Positions 37,110 to 47,404 of a stretch of DNA of 64,000 nt are shown one piece after another (the first letter of the stretch is position 1; the number at the start of each line of letters is the position of its first letter). The position numbers and the translations under genes are program-made. The stretch spans positions 2,675,501 through 2,739,500 of the forward strand of contig NZ_JACFXW010000001.1 in the NCBI RefSeq assembly GCF_014158035.1. The letters are read 5' to 3'. A model generated the notes under the pieces. That model was not told the origin of the DNA and searched no databases. It saw only the letters and a program-made list of their open reading frames with translations. The DNA is from Rhizobium sp. G21. Lineage in GTDB: Bacteria; Pseudomonadota; Alphaproteobacteria; Rhizobiales; Rhizobiaceae.

Positions 37110-39799
37110 ATGTCGCATTCCCTCGATAGTTTCAATTGCCGCTCTACGCTGACCGTGAACGGCAAGGACTATGTCTACTACAGCCTGCCGAAGGCCGAAG
37201 CCAACGGCCTGGCCGGCGTTTCCAAGCTGCCCTATTCGATGAAGGTCCTTCTCGAGAACCTGCTCCGCAACGAAGACGACCGTTCGGTCACCAAGGCCGA
37301 TATTCAGGCGGTCGCCGCCTGGCTCGTCAACAAGGGCTTGAGCGAATATGAGATCGCCTATCGCCCGGCCCGCGTGCTGATGCAGGACTTCACCGGCGTT
37401 CCCGCCGTCGTTGACCTCGCGGCGATGCGCGACGGCATCAAGGCGCTCGGCGGCGATCCGGAAAAGATCAATCCGCTGGTGCCCGTCGATCTGGTCATCG
37501 ACCACTCCGTCATCGTCGACGAATTCGGCACGCCGCAGGCGTTCAATCGCAATGTCGAACTCGAATATGAGCGCAACGGCGAGCGTTACCGCTTCCTGAA
37601 ATGGGGCCAGCAGGCGTTCAAGAATTTCCGCGTCGTTCCCCCGGCACCGGCATCTGTCACCAGGTCAATCTGGAATATCTCGGCCAGACGGTCTGGACCA
37701 GGGATGAAGACGGCGAGACGGTCGCCTATCCCGACACCTGCGTCGGCACCGATTCGCACACCACGATGATCAACGGTCTCGGCGTGCTCGGCTGGGGCGT
37801 GGGCGGCATCGAAGCCGAAGCCGCCATGCTCGGCCAGCCGGTGTCCATGCTGCTGCCCGAGGTCATCGGCTTCAAGCTCACCGGCAAGGTCAAGGAAGGC
37901 GTCACCGCCACCGACCTCGTGCTGACGGTCGTGCAGATGCTGCGCAAGAAGGGCGTCGTGTCCAAGTTCGTCGAATTCTTCGGCCCGGGCCTGGATTCGA
38001 TGTCGCTCGCCGACCGCGCCACCATCGGCAATATGGGTCCGGAATATGGCGCGACCTGCGGCTTCTTCCCGGTCGACGGCGAAACCATCAACTACCTCAC
38101 CATGTCGGGCCGCACCACGGACCGGATCGCGCTGGTCGAAGCCTATTCCAAGGCGCAAGGCATGTGGCGTGACGGCGACGGCGCCGATCTCGTCTTCACC
38201 GACACGCTCGAACTCGATCTCGGCGATGTCGTGCCCTCGATGGCCGGCCCCAAGCGTCCGGAAGGCCGCCTGGCCCTCGAAACCATCGCGCCGAACTTCG
38301 CCACCGCGCTCGAAGGCGATTACAAGAAGCCGGGACAACTGACCAACCGTTACGCGGTCGAAGGCGAGGATTTCGATCTGGGCCATGGCGATGTGGCGAT
38401 CGCCGCCATCACCTCCTGCACCAACACCTCCAACCCGAGCGTTCTGATCGCCGCCGGCCTTCTGGCCCGCAATGCGGTCGCCAAGGGCCTGAAGTCCGCT
38501 CCCTGGGTCAAGACGTCGCTGGCGCCCGGATCGCAAGTGGTCGGCGAATATCTCGCCAAGTCCGGCCTGCAGGACTCGCTCGACAAGCTCGGCTTCAATC
38601 TGGTCGGCTTCGGCTGCACCACCTGCATCGGCAATTCCGGCCCGCTGCCGGCGCCGATCTCCAAGACCATCAACGAGAAGGGCTTGATCACCGCGGGCGT
38701 TCTCTCGGGCAACCGCAATTTCGAGGGCCGCATTTCGCCCGACGTGCAGGCCAACTATCTGGCCTCGCCGCCGCTGGTCGTCGCCTATGCGCTGGCCGGA
38801 TCGGTGCAGAAGGACCTGACCAAGGAGCCGCTCGGCCATGACCAGGACGGCAACCCGGTCTTCCTCAAGGACATTTGGCCGACGTCGAAGGAAATACAGG
38901 AATTCATCCTGAAATACGTGACCCGCGAGCTCTACGAAAGCAAATATGCCGACGTGTTCAAGGGCGACGCCAACTGGCAGGCCGTGCAGGTTCCGGATGG
39001 CCAGACCTATGCCTGGGACGACAACTCCACCTATGTGCAGAACCCGCCTTACTTCGTGGGCATGCAGAAACAGGCTGGCGGCGTGACCGACATCAAGGGC
39101 GCGCGCGTGCTCGGCCTGTTCGGCGACAAGATCACCACCGACCATATTTCTCCGGCCGGTTCGATCAAGGCTGCGTCTCCCGCCGGCGCCTACCTGCTCG
39201 GCCATGGCGTCTCGGTGGCCGACTTCAACCAGTACGGCACGCGTCGCGGCAATCACGAAGTGATGATGCGCGGCACCTTCGCCAATATCCGCATTCGCAA
39301 CCACATGCTGGGCGCGAACGGCAAGGAAGGCGGATTCACCATCCACTACCCGTCCAAGGAAGAGATGTCGATCTACGACGCCGCCATGAAATACAAGGAA
39401 GAGGGCGTGCCGCTCGTCATCTTCGCCGGCGTCGAATACGGCAACGGCTCCTCGCGCGACTGGGCGGCGAAGGGCACGAACCTGCTCGGCGTCCGCGCCG
39501 TGATCGCCCAGTCGTTCGAGCGCATCCACCGCTCCAACCTGGTCGGCATGGGCATCGTTCCCTTCGTGTTCGAGGATGGCCAGAACTGGCAGACGCTCGG
39601 CCTCAAGGGCGACGAAGTGGTGACGATCGAAGGCCTCGCCGACATCAAGCCGCGCGACAAGACGGTGGCCAAGGTCACCTATGGCGACGGCGCGGTGAAG
39701 GAAATCCCGATCATCTGCCGCATCGATACGCTCGACGAGATCGACTACTACCACAATGGCGGCATCCTGCAGACGGTGCTGCGCGATCTCGCCGCCTGA
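37110..39799 (+). CDS. acnA: Aconitate hydratase A (one frameshift)
   Basis: Citrate-isocitrate isomerase of the TCA cycle, IRP1/AcnA type; 896 residues when repaired. Fe-S ligands: C in [11 protein letters not shown] near 433 and the C-x2-C of [10 protein letters not shown]. Swivel domain with [13 protein letters not shown] and [14 protein letters not shown]. The frame fails near 37642: CCCCCGGCACC lacks one G, restoring [19 protein letters not shown] follows 265 bases of leader shared with the divergent ccmA. Confidence 0.97.
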
Positions 39800-39823
39800 T
39801 CAGGCAGCCTGGACCGACATCGA

Positions 39824-39852
39824 GCCGCCGGGAGAAATCCCGGCGGTTTTTT
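39824..39852 (+). terminator. Rho-independent terminator of acnA
   Basis: GCCGCCGGGA-GAAA-TCCCGGCGG stem with a GAAA loop and six Ts; the T run abuts the stop codon of the convergent AlkC-like gene. Confidence 0.93.
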
Positions 39853-40973
39853 CATGGGGTGAGATCGAACAGGGCGGGATCCTGATCGACGCCATTGATC
39901 CTGAGGCAGATCGAATGTTCGCCGGCGTAATATCGCCTGGTGGTGATCGGGCGGAAGGCGTGGCTGCGGCGGAAGAGCATGCATTCGCCGGGCGCCAGCG
40001 TCATCGAGCCGCCCTTGAACACTTTGGGCGCGGTTGCGCCCCGCGCCTTGCGGAAGTGGATGACGTAGTCGACCGTCAGCATCTGAGGCTGATCCGCCAA
40101 TGACGTAATCCCGGCTTCGAAGACCAGCACGCCGGGCATGACGACGCCGGATGCGGAGAGCCGAAGCAAGCTGGCGGACACCGCCGGCGCATTGCGGCCG
40201 AAGATCTCCAGCGCTCCGGGATCGCCTTTTTTGATCAGCGTCCGCAGCCCATGCTTGAGCAGAGACAGACGCTCAGGGGGCGCATCCTTCGCCCAGTTTC
40301 GCCCCAGATCCACCGTCAGGCGCGGGTGATCCTTGGAGATGTCGTTGATATGATTGGCGACGGAGCGGCGCACATAGTCCGACGGGTCGTCGCGCAGCCG
40401 GGCCAAGAGCGGCAACATCGGCGTCGGGTCCGCCATCAGCGCCGGCAGTTGCATCGCCCATGGCAGGCGCGGACGAGACCCCTCCGACACCAGCCGCCGG
40501 ACATGCGGGTTGGGATCGTCGGCCCAGTCTTCCATGATAGCGAGACCGCGCGCGAGATCATGCTTGAGGCAATAGCGGATGCCGAATTCGCTGGTGAGGC
40601 GTTTGGTCATGTCGCGCATCAGCGCCATCGCGCCATCGAAATCGTCGAGCCCATGTTGGCCGACCAGCAGGGTCAGCGGCATGATCGCCCAACCACGCAA
40701 ACCCTCTGCGTCCGAGGCCCTGTCGCCGTCCCCGCCTTCATCGGGATGCAGCATGGCGCGGAGCATGGGAAAGCGGAGCGTCGGGTCCTTCGGAAGGCGT
40801 TCATGCAGGGCGTCGGCAAGCAGTTGCGCCCGCGCTTTCAGTTCGAGGGCGGGCAGCCGCGCCATCACGGCTTCGATGAAAGAATCCGCTTCGATGTCCG
40901 GCGCGGCGCGCTGCAGATGAAACGCGGTCCAAGCCACGAGTTCGCGCGAGAATAGGTTCTTGAGCGGTTCCAT
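39852..40973 (-). CDS. AlkC-like DNA alkylation repair protein (HEAT repeats)
   Basis: 373 residues, COG4335-type. The N-terminal two thirds are helical HEAT-like repeats (D-P-N-P-H-V-R-R-L-V-S-E-G-S-R-P-R-L-P-W near 165 and P-S-D-Y-V-R-R-S-V-A-N-H-I-N-D near 210, both motifs conserved in AlkC/AlkD), the last 100 residues an immunoglobulin-like beta domain, which in AlkC contacts DNA. Expected to excise 3-methyladenine. Co-transcribed with the ABM-fold gene 6 bases upstream. Confidence 0.85.
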   Translation of the reverse strand: MEPLKNLFSRELVAWTAFHLQRAAPDIEADSFIEAVMARLPALELKARAQLLADALHERLPKDPTLRFPMLRAMLHPDEGGDGDRASDAEGLRGWAIMPLTLLVGQHGLDDFDGAMALMRDMTKRLTSEFGIRYCLKHDLARGLAIMEDWADDPNPHVRRLVSEGSRPRLPWAMQLPALMADPTPMLPLLARLRDDPSDYVRRSVANHINDISKDHPRLTVDLGRNWAKDAPPERLSLLKHGLRTLIKKGDPGALEIFGRNAPAVSASLLRLSASGVVMPGVLVFEAGITSLADQPQMLTVDYVIHFRKARGATAPKVFKGGSMTLAPGECMLFRRSHAFRPITTRRYYAGEHSICLRINGVDQDPALFDLTP

Positions 40974-40979
40974 GGGGGC

Positions 40980-41294
40980 TCACTGTTTCCGATAGACGGC
41001 GAGAGGCTCAAAGTGGCGCATTTCAGCGCCCTGAAGATCCATCAACGCGAAATATTCTGCGCAATCGGGCGACGTCTCCGCCGTCTTCATCATCGCCTCC
41101 GCGTCCTCCTTGCTGCGCCAGTGGATGAGATCGAGGTAGAAGCCTTCCGCCCCACGCAACAATTCCCGGCTCAGAAAGCCGGGCGCGGCATTCAGGAACT
41201 CACGCTGAAAGCGGTCGGACGCAGCCACGAAAACTGTCTCCTCGATCTCCGGCTTCAGGCGGAAGCTGGCCATCTCGATATTTATCGTCGCCAT
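40980..41294 (-). CDS. Antibiotic-biosynthesis-monooxygenase-like (dimeric alpha/beta barrel) protein
   Basis: 104 residues from the ATG at 41292-41294, with GAGGAGA eight bases upstream. Ferredoxin-like fold of the ABM/Dabb kind: M-A-S-F-R-L-K-P at strand 1, A-A-P-G-F-L-S-R-E-L-L-R in the middle, W-R-S-K-E-D-A-E-A-M helix. No catalytic residues can be pointed to. First gene of a two-gene unit with the AlkC-like gene and divergent from a WYL regulator 67 bases away. Confidence 0.75.
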   Translation of the reverse strand: MATINIEMASFRLKPEIEETVFVAASDRFQREFLNAAPGFLSRELLRGAEGFYLDLIHWRSKEDAEAMMKTAETSPDCAEYFALMDLQGAEMRHFEPLAVYRKQ

Positions 41295-41361
41295 CAAAGG
41301 TCTCCTCTGTCGATGAGGATGATCTATCGATTAATACGCCATTTTATGTCATGTTTCTTCG

Positions 41362-42096
41362 ATGCGCGCCACCGACCGCTCCCGTTTTGAAAGGCTCGAC
41401 GCCATCGCCGCCCGGCTCAAGGACGACGCCGGGCTGACGGCGAAAGACTTGGCGGAGCAATTGGGCGTCAGCCTCAGGACGGTCAGCCGGGATCTGGCTT
41501 TGTTGCGCGACCGCGGCGTGCCGGTTGAGGCCGACCGGGGCCGCGGCGGCGGGGTGCGCCTGCCGCGTCATTGGGGCGTGGGAAAGTTGAGCCTCACCTA
41601 TCGCGAAGCGGTGGAGTTGCTGGTCTGCCTCGCCATCGCCGAGCAATTGCCGTCGCCCTGGCTGATCGCCAATCTGGCCGCCGTCAGGCGCAAGCTGGTG
41701 GCGTCTTTCGCGCCGTCGCTCAAGGACAAGATCGCCGGTTTGAGAAGCCGCATCCTGATCGGCGGCTCTGCTTCGGCCGCCGTCGTCGAAAGCTTCTCCC
41801 CGCTCGGGGCGGAAATCACCGAAGCCCTGCTGACGGGTTTTATGGAACAGAAGCGCGTGCGCCTTTCCTATCGCGATGTCGAGGGGCGGCTGACAGGGCG
41901 CGAGATCGAGCCGCAATGGCTGCTGCTGAATGCGCCTGTCTGGTATGTCATGGGATGGGACTACAAGCGGGAGGCGGTGCGCAGCTTTCGGTGCGACCGC
42001 ATCCTCGAAGCGCATTTGAGCGAAACCCCTTTCACCCTCCGCCCGGCGCGAGACTTCGACGAGGCGATCGCAGACATCCGCGCCATCCGTCCATGA
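41362..42096 (+). CDS. HTH and WYL-domain transcriptional regulator
   Basis: 244 residues. N-terminal DeoR-like helix-turn-helix (L-T-A-K-D-L-A-E-Q-L-G-V-S-L-R-T-V-S-R-D-L near residue 25) then a wing and a WYL domain from about 130 (R-V-R-L-S-Y-R-D-V-E-G-R near 170, A-P-V-W-Y-V-M-G-W-D-Y near 195 standing in for the W-Y-L motif). WYL domains bind nucleic acid or small ligands, and this class often controls DNA-damage genes. Divergent from the ABM-AlkC pair, which is its probable target. Confidence 0.88.
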   Translation: MRATDRSRFERLDAIAARLKDDAGLTAKDLAEQLGVSLRTVSRDLALLRDRGVPVEADRGRGGGVRLPRHWGVGKLSLTYREAVELLVCLAIAEQLPSPWLIANLAAVRRKLVASFAPSLKDKIAGLRSRILIGGSASAAVVESFSPLGAEITEALLTGFMEQKRVRLSYRDVEGRLTGREIEPQWLLLNAPVWYVMGWDYKREAVRSFRCDRILEAHLSETPFTLRPARDFDEAIADIRAIRP

Positions 42097-42185
42097 TCCA
42101 TCATTTTCAGTGATGCCGGCTTCAGCAAATGTCGCTTTCGCCCGTCACGGGTTCGGGTATGGTCGGCCGAAAAGGATTTTCGCCC

Positions 42186-42824
42186 ATGTCGATCGCTGAC
42201 ACGCTTCCCCATCTCGCCGTCGCCTGGCTGGCCTATTTCATCGCCGTGGTCAGCCCCGGCCCGGCGACGCTGGCCTTGATCTCGACCTCGATGACGCGAG
42301 GCCGCGCCGCCGGCATGGCCTTTGCCCTGGGGGTGATGACGGGGTCGCTGACCTGGGCCTGCGCGTCGGCGGTCGGGCTGGCGGCCGTCATGGCGAGTTA
42401 CGCCGAGGCGCTCATCGTGCTGAAGATTGCCGGCGGGCTCTATCTGCTCTATCTCGCCTGGAAATCGTTCCGCTCGGCGATGACGTCGGGTGATCTGGCC
42501 GAGACGGCGAAAGATGGCGGCAAGGAAAGCCTGCGCCGTCTCTATCTCAAGGGACTCGGCCTGCATCTCACCAATCCCAAGGCGGTGCTTGCCTGGATCT
42601 CGCTGATCTCGCTCGGCCTGCCCATGGGCGCGCCGGCGTCGATGATCGCGCTTTACATCGCCGGATGCTTCCTGATCGGTCTGATTTCGCTCAACGGTAT
42701 GGCGGCGTTGTTTTCGCTGTCGCCCGTGGTGGCGCTCTATCGTAAGGGGCGTCGCGGCATCGATGGCGTCATGGGCGCCTTCTTCGCCTTTGCCGGCGTC
42801 AAGCTTTTGACGGCGCGGCTCTGA
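42186..42824 (+). CDS. LysE/RhtB-family amino-acid exporter
   Basis: 212 residues, six membrane helices. Family motif S-P-G-P-A-T-L-A-L near residue 24 with G-R-A-A-G-M-A-F-A-L-G-V-M-T-G just after, and N-P-K-A-V-L-A-W near 130. Exports an amino acid or derivative, identity unknown. ATG start. It lies 89 bases after the WYL gene in the same direction but has no clear functional link. Confidence 0.9.
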   Translation: MSIADTLPHLAVAWLAYFIAVVSPGPATLALISTSMTRGRAAGMAFALGVMTGSLTWACASAVGLAAVMASYAEALIVLKIAGGLYLLYLAWKSFRSAMTSGDLAETAKDGGKESLRRLYLKGLGLHLTNPKAVLAWISLISLGLPMGAPASMIALYIAGCFLIGLISLNGMAALFSLSPVVALYRKGRRGIDGVMGAFFAFAGVKLLTARL

Positions 42825-42869
42825 GAAGAAAAGGCTCGGATCTCGCCGCGCCTTCTCTCATTCATGAGA

Positions 42870-43533
42870 TCAGGCGCCCTTGAGCGGCGAGATCGAGATT
42901 TCCACGCGGCGGTTCTGGGCGCGTCCCTCGGGCGAGGCGTTGGAGGCCACCGGCCGGCTCGGGCCATAGCCCATGGCGGCGATGCGGCGGGTGTCGATGC
43001 CCTGGCCGCCGAGATAGTTCGCGACGGAGACGGCGCGACGCTCGGAGAGTTCCTGATTGTGCCCGAGGCTGCCGGTCGAATCGGTGTGGCCGGCGATGTC
43101 GATCAGCGTCTTGTTGAACTTGCGCAGCACGATCGCCACGGAATTCAGCGTCGGATAGAATTCCGAGCGCACGGCGTCCTGATCGGTGTCGAAGGTCACG
43201 TTCGACGGCATGTTGAGGATGATGCGGTCGCCGGCGCGGGTGACGGAAATGCCGGTGCCCTGCAACTGGGCGCGAAGCTCGGCTTCCTGATTGTCCATGT
43301 AATTGCCGACCGCGCCGCCCGCCAGCGCACCGAGGCCCGCGCCGATCAATGCGGCGTTGCGGCGACCCGGGCCGTCATTGCCGACCGCGAGACCGGCGAG
43401 CGCGCCGAGGCCTGCCCCGATGGCTGCGCCGCCGGCGGTGTTGGAGATCTTCTTCTCGCCCGTATAGGGATCGGTCGTCGTGCAGGCGGAGAGGTAGGTC
43501 GCGCGCAAAGCGCGATCAAAATGACTTTTTCAT
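42870..43533 (-). CDS. OmpA-family glycine-zipper lipoprotein, YiaD-like (two frame breaks at the N-terminus)
   Basis: About 221 residues. ATG at 43531-43533 opens M-K-K-S-F, then two bases are missing within 43505-43530 (one T of TTTT and one base in the GCGC run); repaired text reads L-I-A-L-C-A-A-T-Y-L-S-A-C with lipobox L-S-A-C. A glycine-zipper pair (G-A-A-I-G-A-G-L-G-A-L-A-G, twice) is followed by the OmpA-C domain: D-I-A-G-H-T-D-S-T-G near 145 and N-R-R-V-E-I. The outer-membrane lipoprotein binds peptidoglycan. Confidence 0.9.
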
Positions 43534-43656
43534 GCCGGACTGTCCTTTCGTGGCGTCGTTGCCGCTCAACCGAACAAATACGGCAAAATCACGGGCAATG
43601 CCACGCAAGACCGGAGCATTTCGGCTTGCTGAATATTTGCAAGCATCGGGCGCGGC

Positions 43657-44910
43657 TTATTCGGCCGCTTCCGTTTTCTGGCCGAAACGCTTTTCGATAT
43701 AGCCGATCACCAGAGCTTCGAAATCCTCGGCGATCTTGGGACCGCGCAGCGTCAAAGCCTTCTCCCCGTCGATGAACACCGGCGCCGCCGGGTTTTCGCC
43801 GGTGCCGGGCAGGGATATGCCGATATCGGCATGCTTGCTCTCGCCGGGACCGTTGACGATGCAGCCCATGACCGCGACGTTGAGCGCCTCGACGCCGGGA
43901 TATTTCTCGCGCCAGACAGGCATGTTCTTGCGCAGGTCGGTCTCGATCTTCTGGGCGAGTTCCTGGAAGACCGTCGACGTGGTGCGGCCACAGCCGGGAC
44001 AGGCCGCCACGACCGGCAGGAACTGGCGGAAGCCCATGACCTGCAGCAGTTCCTGCGCCACGATCACCTCGCGGGTGCGGTCGCCGTTCGGCTCCGGCGT
44101 CAGCGACACGCGGATCGTGTCGCCGATGCCGTGTTGCAGCACATAGCCCATGGCGGCGGAGGAGGCGACGATGCCCTTGGAGCCCATGCCGGCTTCGGTG
44201 AGGCCGAGATGCAGAGCGTGATCCGAGCGGGCCGCGAGCATCTGATAGCAGGCGATGAGATCCTGCACCTGACTGACCTTGGCGGAAAGAATGATGCGGT
44301 TGCGGGCGAGGCCGATCTCCTCGGCCAATTGGGCCGACAGAAGCGCCGATTGCACGATCGCCTCGCGCGTCACCTGGCGGGCTGAAAGCGGAAAGCCGTT
44401 TGCCTGGTTCTCGTCCATCAGCCGCGTCAGCAGTTCCTGGTCGAGCGAGCCCCAGTTGACGCCGATGCGGACCGGCTTGTCATAGCGGATCGCCATCTCG
44501 ACGATGTCGGCGAACTGCTTGTCCTTCTTGTCCTTGAAGCCGACATTGCCGGGATTGATGCGGTATTTCGCCAGCGCCTCGGCGCAGGCGGGATGATCGG
44601 CCAGCAGCTTGTGGCCGATATAGTGGAAATCGCCGACCAGCGGCACATCCATGCCGAGCCGCAACAGGCGCTCGCGGATCTTCGGCACCGCGGCTGCGCT
44701 CTCGTCGCGATCCACCGTGATGCGGACGATTTCCGAGCCGGCGCGAAACAGCGCCGCGACCTGCGCCACCGTGGCATCGACGTCCGCCGTATCCGTATTG
44801 GTCATCGACTGGACGACGACGGGCGCGCCGCCGCCGACGATCACGCCGCCGACATCGACGGCGACGGAGGCGCGGCGCGGTTTCGGATCGAAATCGGAAG
44901 GGAGCGACAT
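43657..44910 (-). CDS. ispG: 4-hydroxy-3-methylbut-2-enyl diphosphate synthase (flavodoxin)
   Basis: Penultimate MEP-pathway enzyme, [4Fe-4S]. 417 residues from [17 protein letters not shown] near 40 and the cluster ligands A-C-P-G-C-G-R-T near 297 with [11 protein letters not shown] near 340 are intact. The frame is open 14 codons further upstream, but the chosen ATG has GGGAGCG before it. Together with dxr it gives two MEP genes in the window. Confidence 0.97.
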   Translation of the reverse strand: MSLPSDFDPKPRRASVAVDVGGVIVGGGAPVVVQSMTNTDTADVDATVAQVAALFRAGSEIVRITVDRDESAAAVPKIRERLLRLGMDVPLVGDFHYIGHKLLADHPACAEALAKYRINPGNVGFKDKKDKQFADIVEMAIRYDKPVRIGVNWGSLDQELLTRLMDENQANGFPLSARQVTREAIVQSALLSAQLAEEIGLARNRIILSAKVSQVQDLIACYQMLAARSDHALHLGLTEAGMGSKGIVASSAAMGYVLQHGIGDTIRVSLTPEPNGDRTREVIVAQELLQVMGFRQFLPVVAACPGCGRTTSTVFQELAQKIETDLRKNMPVWREKYPGVEALNVAVMGCIVNGPGESKHADIGISLPGTGENPAAPVFIDGEKALTLRGPKIAEDFEALVIGYIEKRFGQKTEAAE

Positions 44911-44984
44911 GGCTTTTTCCAGCAAGTGAGGTCGTTGGCAGTCAGGTGGCAAACAGGCGCGCCAATGTCAAGGAAAGCGCTGAT

Positions 44985-45503
44985 TCATGGCGCGGTTTTG
45001 GCGGGCGCCGCATCCGGATCGAAACTGTATTGGAAGTCGCAATGGCTGGCCCCTTCCATCACCGTCTGAGTGCGCTTCAGCGTAATGCGTGGATCATAGC
45101 CGGTGCAGAATGTGCCGTCGCGGTTGCAGGACAGGAGATGGCCGATGTCGCCGAGACCCATGGCGCGGTAGGTCTCGGCGTAGCGACAGCGATCGACGCG
45201 ATAGTGGAATTCCGTGTCGGTCGCCCTGGTCACCTCGATCGTCAGCGCGTCGTCCTGGGTCCAGAGGCTCTGAAGATCCTGAAAGGTCCTCAGGCTGGTG
45301 CCGCCTGGCGTCTTGGCGGCGAAGGCGGCGCCCGCGGCGATGGCCGCCTTGCGGATGGCCGAATCGAGGATCGCCTTGGCCTTGTCCTCGCCGATCTCCG
45401 CCTTCATTTCTTCATAGATCGGCCTGATGATTCCGGCTTCGATGGTGCGGCGGGCGAGAATGCCGATTTCGCCCTGGGTGGCGGGATTGTCCTGATCGCT
45501 CAT
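44985..45503 (-). CDS. L-2-amino-thiazoline-4-carboxylate hydrolase family protein
   Basis: 172 residues, matching the ATC-hydrolase family in A-E-T-Y-R-A-M-G-L-G-D-I-G-H-L-L-S-C-N-R-D and E-F-H-Y-R-V-D-R-C-R-Y; the two conserved cysteines and the L-x-R-T-Q-T-V-M-E-G-A-S-H-C-D-F pattern are present. Family members open the thiazoline ring on the way to cysteine, but many genomes with this gene lack the rest of that route, as does this window. Divergent from the AcuI-like gene. Confidence 0.8.
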   Translation of the reverse strand: MSDQDNPATQGEIGILARRTIEAGIIRPIYEEMKAEIGEDKAKAILDSAIRKAAIAAGAAFAAKTPGGTSLRTFQDLQSLWTQDDALTIEVTRATDTEFHYRVDRCRYAETYRAMGLGDIGHLLSCNRDGTFCTGYDPRITLKRTQTVMEGASHCDFQYSFDPDAAPAKTAP

Positions 45504-45636
45504 GGCGGCCTCCTGTTTGCCCGAAGATAGTGCGGCGCAGGCGAGAAGAAAACCATGCGGCCGCATCAGACTTTTTGCCAGTTGCCATCCCGCGCGGTTC
45601 GGGCGAACACTGCCGCATCAATCAAGGGAGGTTTTC

Positions 45637-46629
45637 ATGTTCAAGGCTCTGGTGGTTCGCAAGGCGGAGGATGGTGCGATTTCGCAGGCGGTCGAAGAGC
45701 TGGACGATGCGATGCTTCCCGACGGCGATGTGACGGTGAAGGTGGACTATTCGACGCTGAACTACAAGGATGGCCTCTGCATGCATGGCAAAGGCGGGCT
45801 CGTGCGCGCCTTCCCGCATGTGCCGGGCGTCGATTTCGCGGGCGTGGTCGAACAATCCGCCGATCCGCGTTATCGACCGGGCGACCGTGTCGTTTTGACC
45901 GGCTGGCGGGTCGGCGAGGTCTGGTGGGGTGGTTACGCCTCACGCGCCAAGGTCAAGGCCGACTGGCTGGTCAAACTGCCGGACGCCATCTCCACGCGTC
46001 AGGCCATGGCTGTGGGCACGGCGGGGTTGACCTCCATGCTGGCCGTCATCGCGCTGGAAAAAGCGGGGCTCAAGCCTGATCAAGGCGAGGTGGTGGTGAC
46101 CGGCGCGGCCGGCGGCGTCGGATCGGTTGCGGTCGCGATCCTGGCCAGGCTCGGCTATCGAGTGGCGGCGGTCACCGGCCGCCCCGAGACGGAGGACTAT
46201 CTGCGCGATCTCGGCGCCGAGACCATCATCCCCCGCGGAGAGCTTGCGGAGCCCACGGCCAAGCCGCTGGAGTCCGAACGATTTGCGGCGGGCGTCGATG
46301 CGGTGGGCGGGGATATGCTGATGCGGGTGCTGAAGCAGGTCAAATACAACGGCTCCGTGGCGGCCATCGGCCTTGCGGCCGGCGCCGCCGTTGCGTCCTT
46401 CACCGTCGTTCCCTTCCTGCTGCGCGGCGTCAATCTGCTCGGGATCGATTCGGTCATGCGGCCGCATGATCAACGCGTCGAGGCTTGGTCGCGGCTGGCC
46501 GCCGACCTGCCGATGGACAAACTCGAAGCCATGGTCAGCGAACATGGTCTCGCGGAAATGCCGGGGCTCGGCGCTTCCATCCTGAAAGGCGGCGTCAAAG
46601 GCCGTATCGTCGTCAATCCGCAGCTGTGA
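45637..46629 (+). CDS. MDR-family quinone/acryloyl-CoA reductase, AcuI/YhdH type
   Basis: 330 residues. N-terminal GroES-like domain without catalytic zinc (N-Y-K-D-G-L-C-M near residue 43, H-V-P-G-V-D-F-A-G near 66), then Rossmann motif V-T-G-A-A-G-G-V-G-S-V-A near 155. The D-Y-S-T-L-N-Y-K-D and S-V-M-R-P elements mark the YhdH/AcuI subgroup that reduces acryloyl-CoA with NADPH. ATG with AAGGGAGG seven bases upstream. Convergent with the Lrp-family gene. Confidence 0.88.
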   Translation: MFKALVVRKAEDGAISQAVEELDDAMLPDGDVTVKVDYSTLNYKDGLCMHGKGGLVRAFPHVPGVDFAGVVEQSADPRYRPGDRVVLTGWRVGEVWWGGYASRAKVKADWLVKLPDAISTRQAMAVGTAGLTSMLAVIALEKAGLKPDQGEVVVTGAAGGVGSVAVAILARLGYRVAAVTGRPETEDYLRDLGAETIIPRGELAEPTAKPLESERFAAGVDAVGGDMLMRVLKQVKYNGSVAAIGLAAGAAVASFTVVPFLLRGVNLLGIDSVMRPHDQRVEAWSRLAADLPMDKLEAMVSEHGLAEMPGLGASILKGGVKGRIVVNPQL

Positions 46630-46679
46630 AGATAGGCCGCGTCGTCATCGACGGGCCAAGGAGGGAACCCTTGCCGAAC

Positions 46680-47135
46680 TCAGACGGCGAGGGTCGAGAC
46701 TTCTTTGGCGGAAGAGAGAACGATGAGTGTTTCCGTGCGCATCAGGCCTTCGATGGATTTCAGCTCCTGAGCCAGGAAACGTTCGAGTTCCCGGGTGTTC
46801 TTCAATCGCACCTTCAGGAGGTAATTCCACGCGCCGGTCACGTGGTGGCATTCGAGGACGGCGCCGCTCTCTGCAACCTTCTTTAGAAACCGCTCTTCCA
46901 CTTCCGGGTCGTTCCAGCCGACGAAGACGAAGGCCAGGAGATCGAGGCCGACTTTCTCAGGATTGACCGCTGCATGGAAGCCGGAAATAATTTCGTTGCG
47001 AATCAGACGCTTGATGCGGTCGTTCACCGTCGAGGGCGCCAGTTTGAGCTCTTGTCCGATCTCCGCGAGCGACAGCCTGTCATTTTTCTGGAGCAGGGCG
47101 AGCAGGCTGCGATCCGTTTCGTCCAAAATACTCAT
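46680..47135 (-). CDS. Lrp/AsnC-family transcriptional regulator
   Basis: 151 residues. Helix-turn-helix S-L-A-E-I-G-Q-E-L-K-L-A-P-S-T-V-N-D-R-I-K-R-L near residue 23, then the RAM effector domain with G-A-W-N-Y-L-L-K-V near 103. ATG at 47133-47135 directly after GGAGGTTGC. The target genes are not obvious; the next gene on its 5' side runs the other way after a 269-base spacer. A GGAAC-N18-TT match lies at 47246-47270 but gives a leader of over 100 bases, so I do not count it. Confidence 0.93.
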   Translation of the reverse strand: MSILDETDRSLLALLQKNDRLSLAEIGQELKLAPSTVNDRIKRLIRNEIISGFHAAVNPEKVGLDLLAFVFVGWNDPEVEERFLKKVAESGAVLECHHVTGAWNYLLKVRLKNTRELERFLAQELKSIEGLMRTETLIVLSSAKEVSTLAV

Positions 47136-47404
47136 GTGCAACCTCCGGATTTTTTTATAAGAGCGAAACTTTTTAGTCGGAAAAACCCGACGCCGGAAGG
47201 GCGTTTTTTTGCCATTCGTGAAAGAAGCGGGTTTTCCTGCAACCTAACAGTTTCATTGCGAAATCGTTCCGCGCAGCCGCAAAAAAGCCGCTGTGGCGGG
47301 CCCCTCCCGCTCAAGCGAATTTGATTTAGCCGTGAGGCTCCTATTCGCTATATGATTGTCCCGCAAGCGACGCCATCAGCGCGTCCGATCGAAAGGCAAA
47401 TCCA

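Noticed and set aside
37586..39754. A 722-codon minus-strand open frame opposite acnA.
   Set aside because: Same shadow effect; the sense strand encodes an unmistakable aconitase.
47246..47270. A further GGAAC-N18-TT match upstream of the Lrp-family gene.
   Set aside because: It lies over 100 bases before the start codon and isolated matches are expected by chance in 64 kb.
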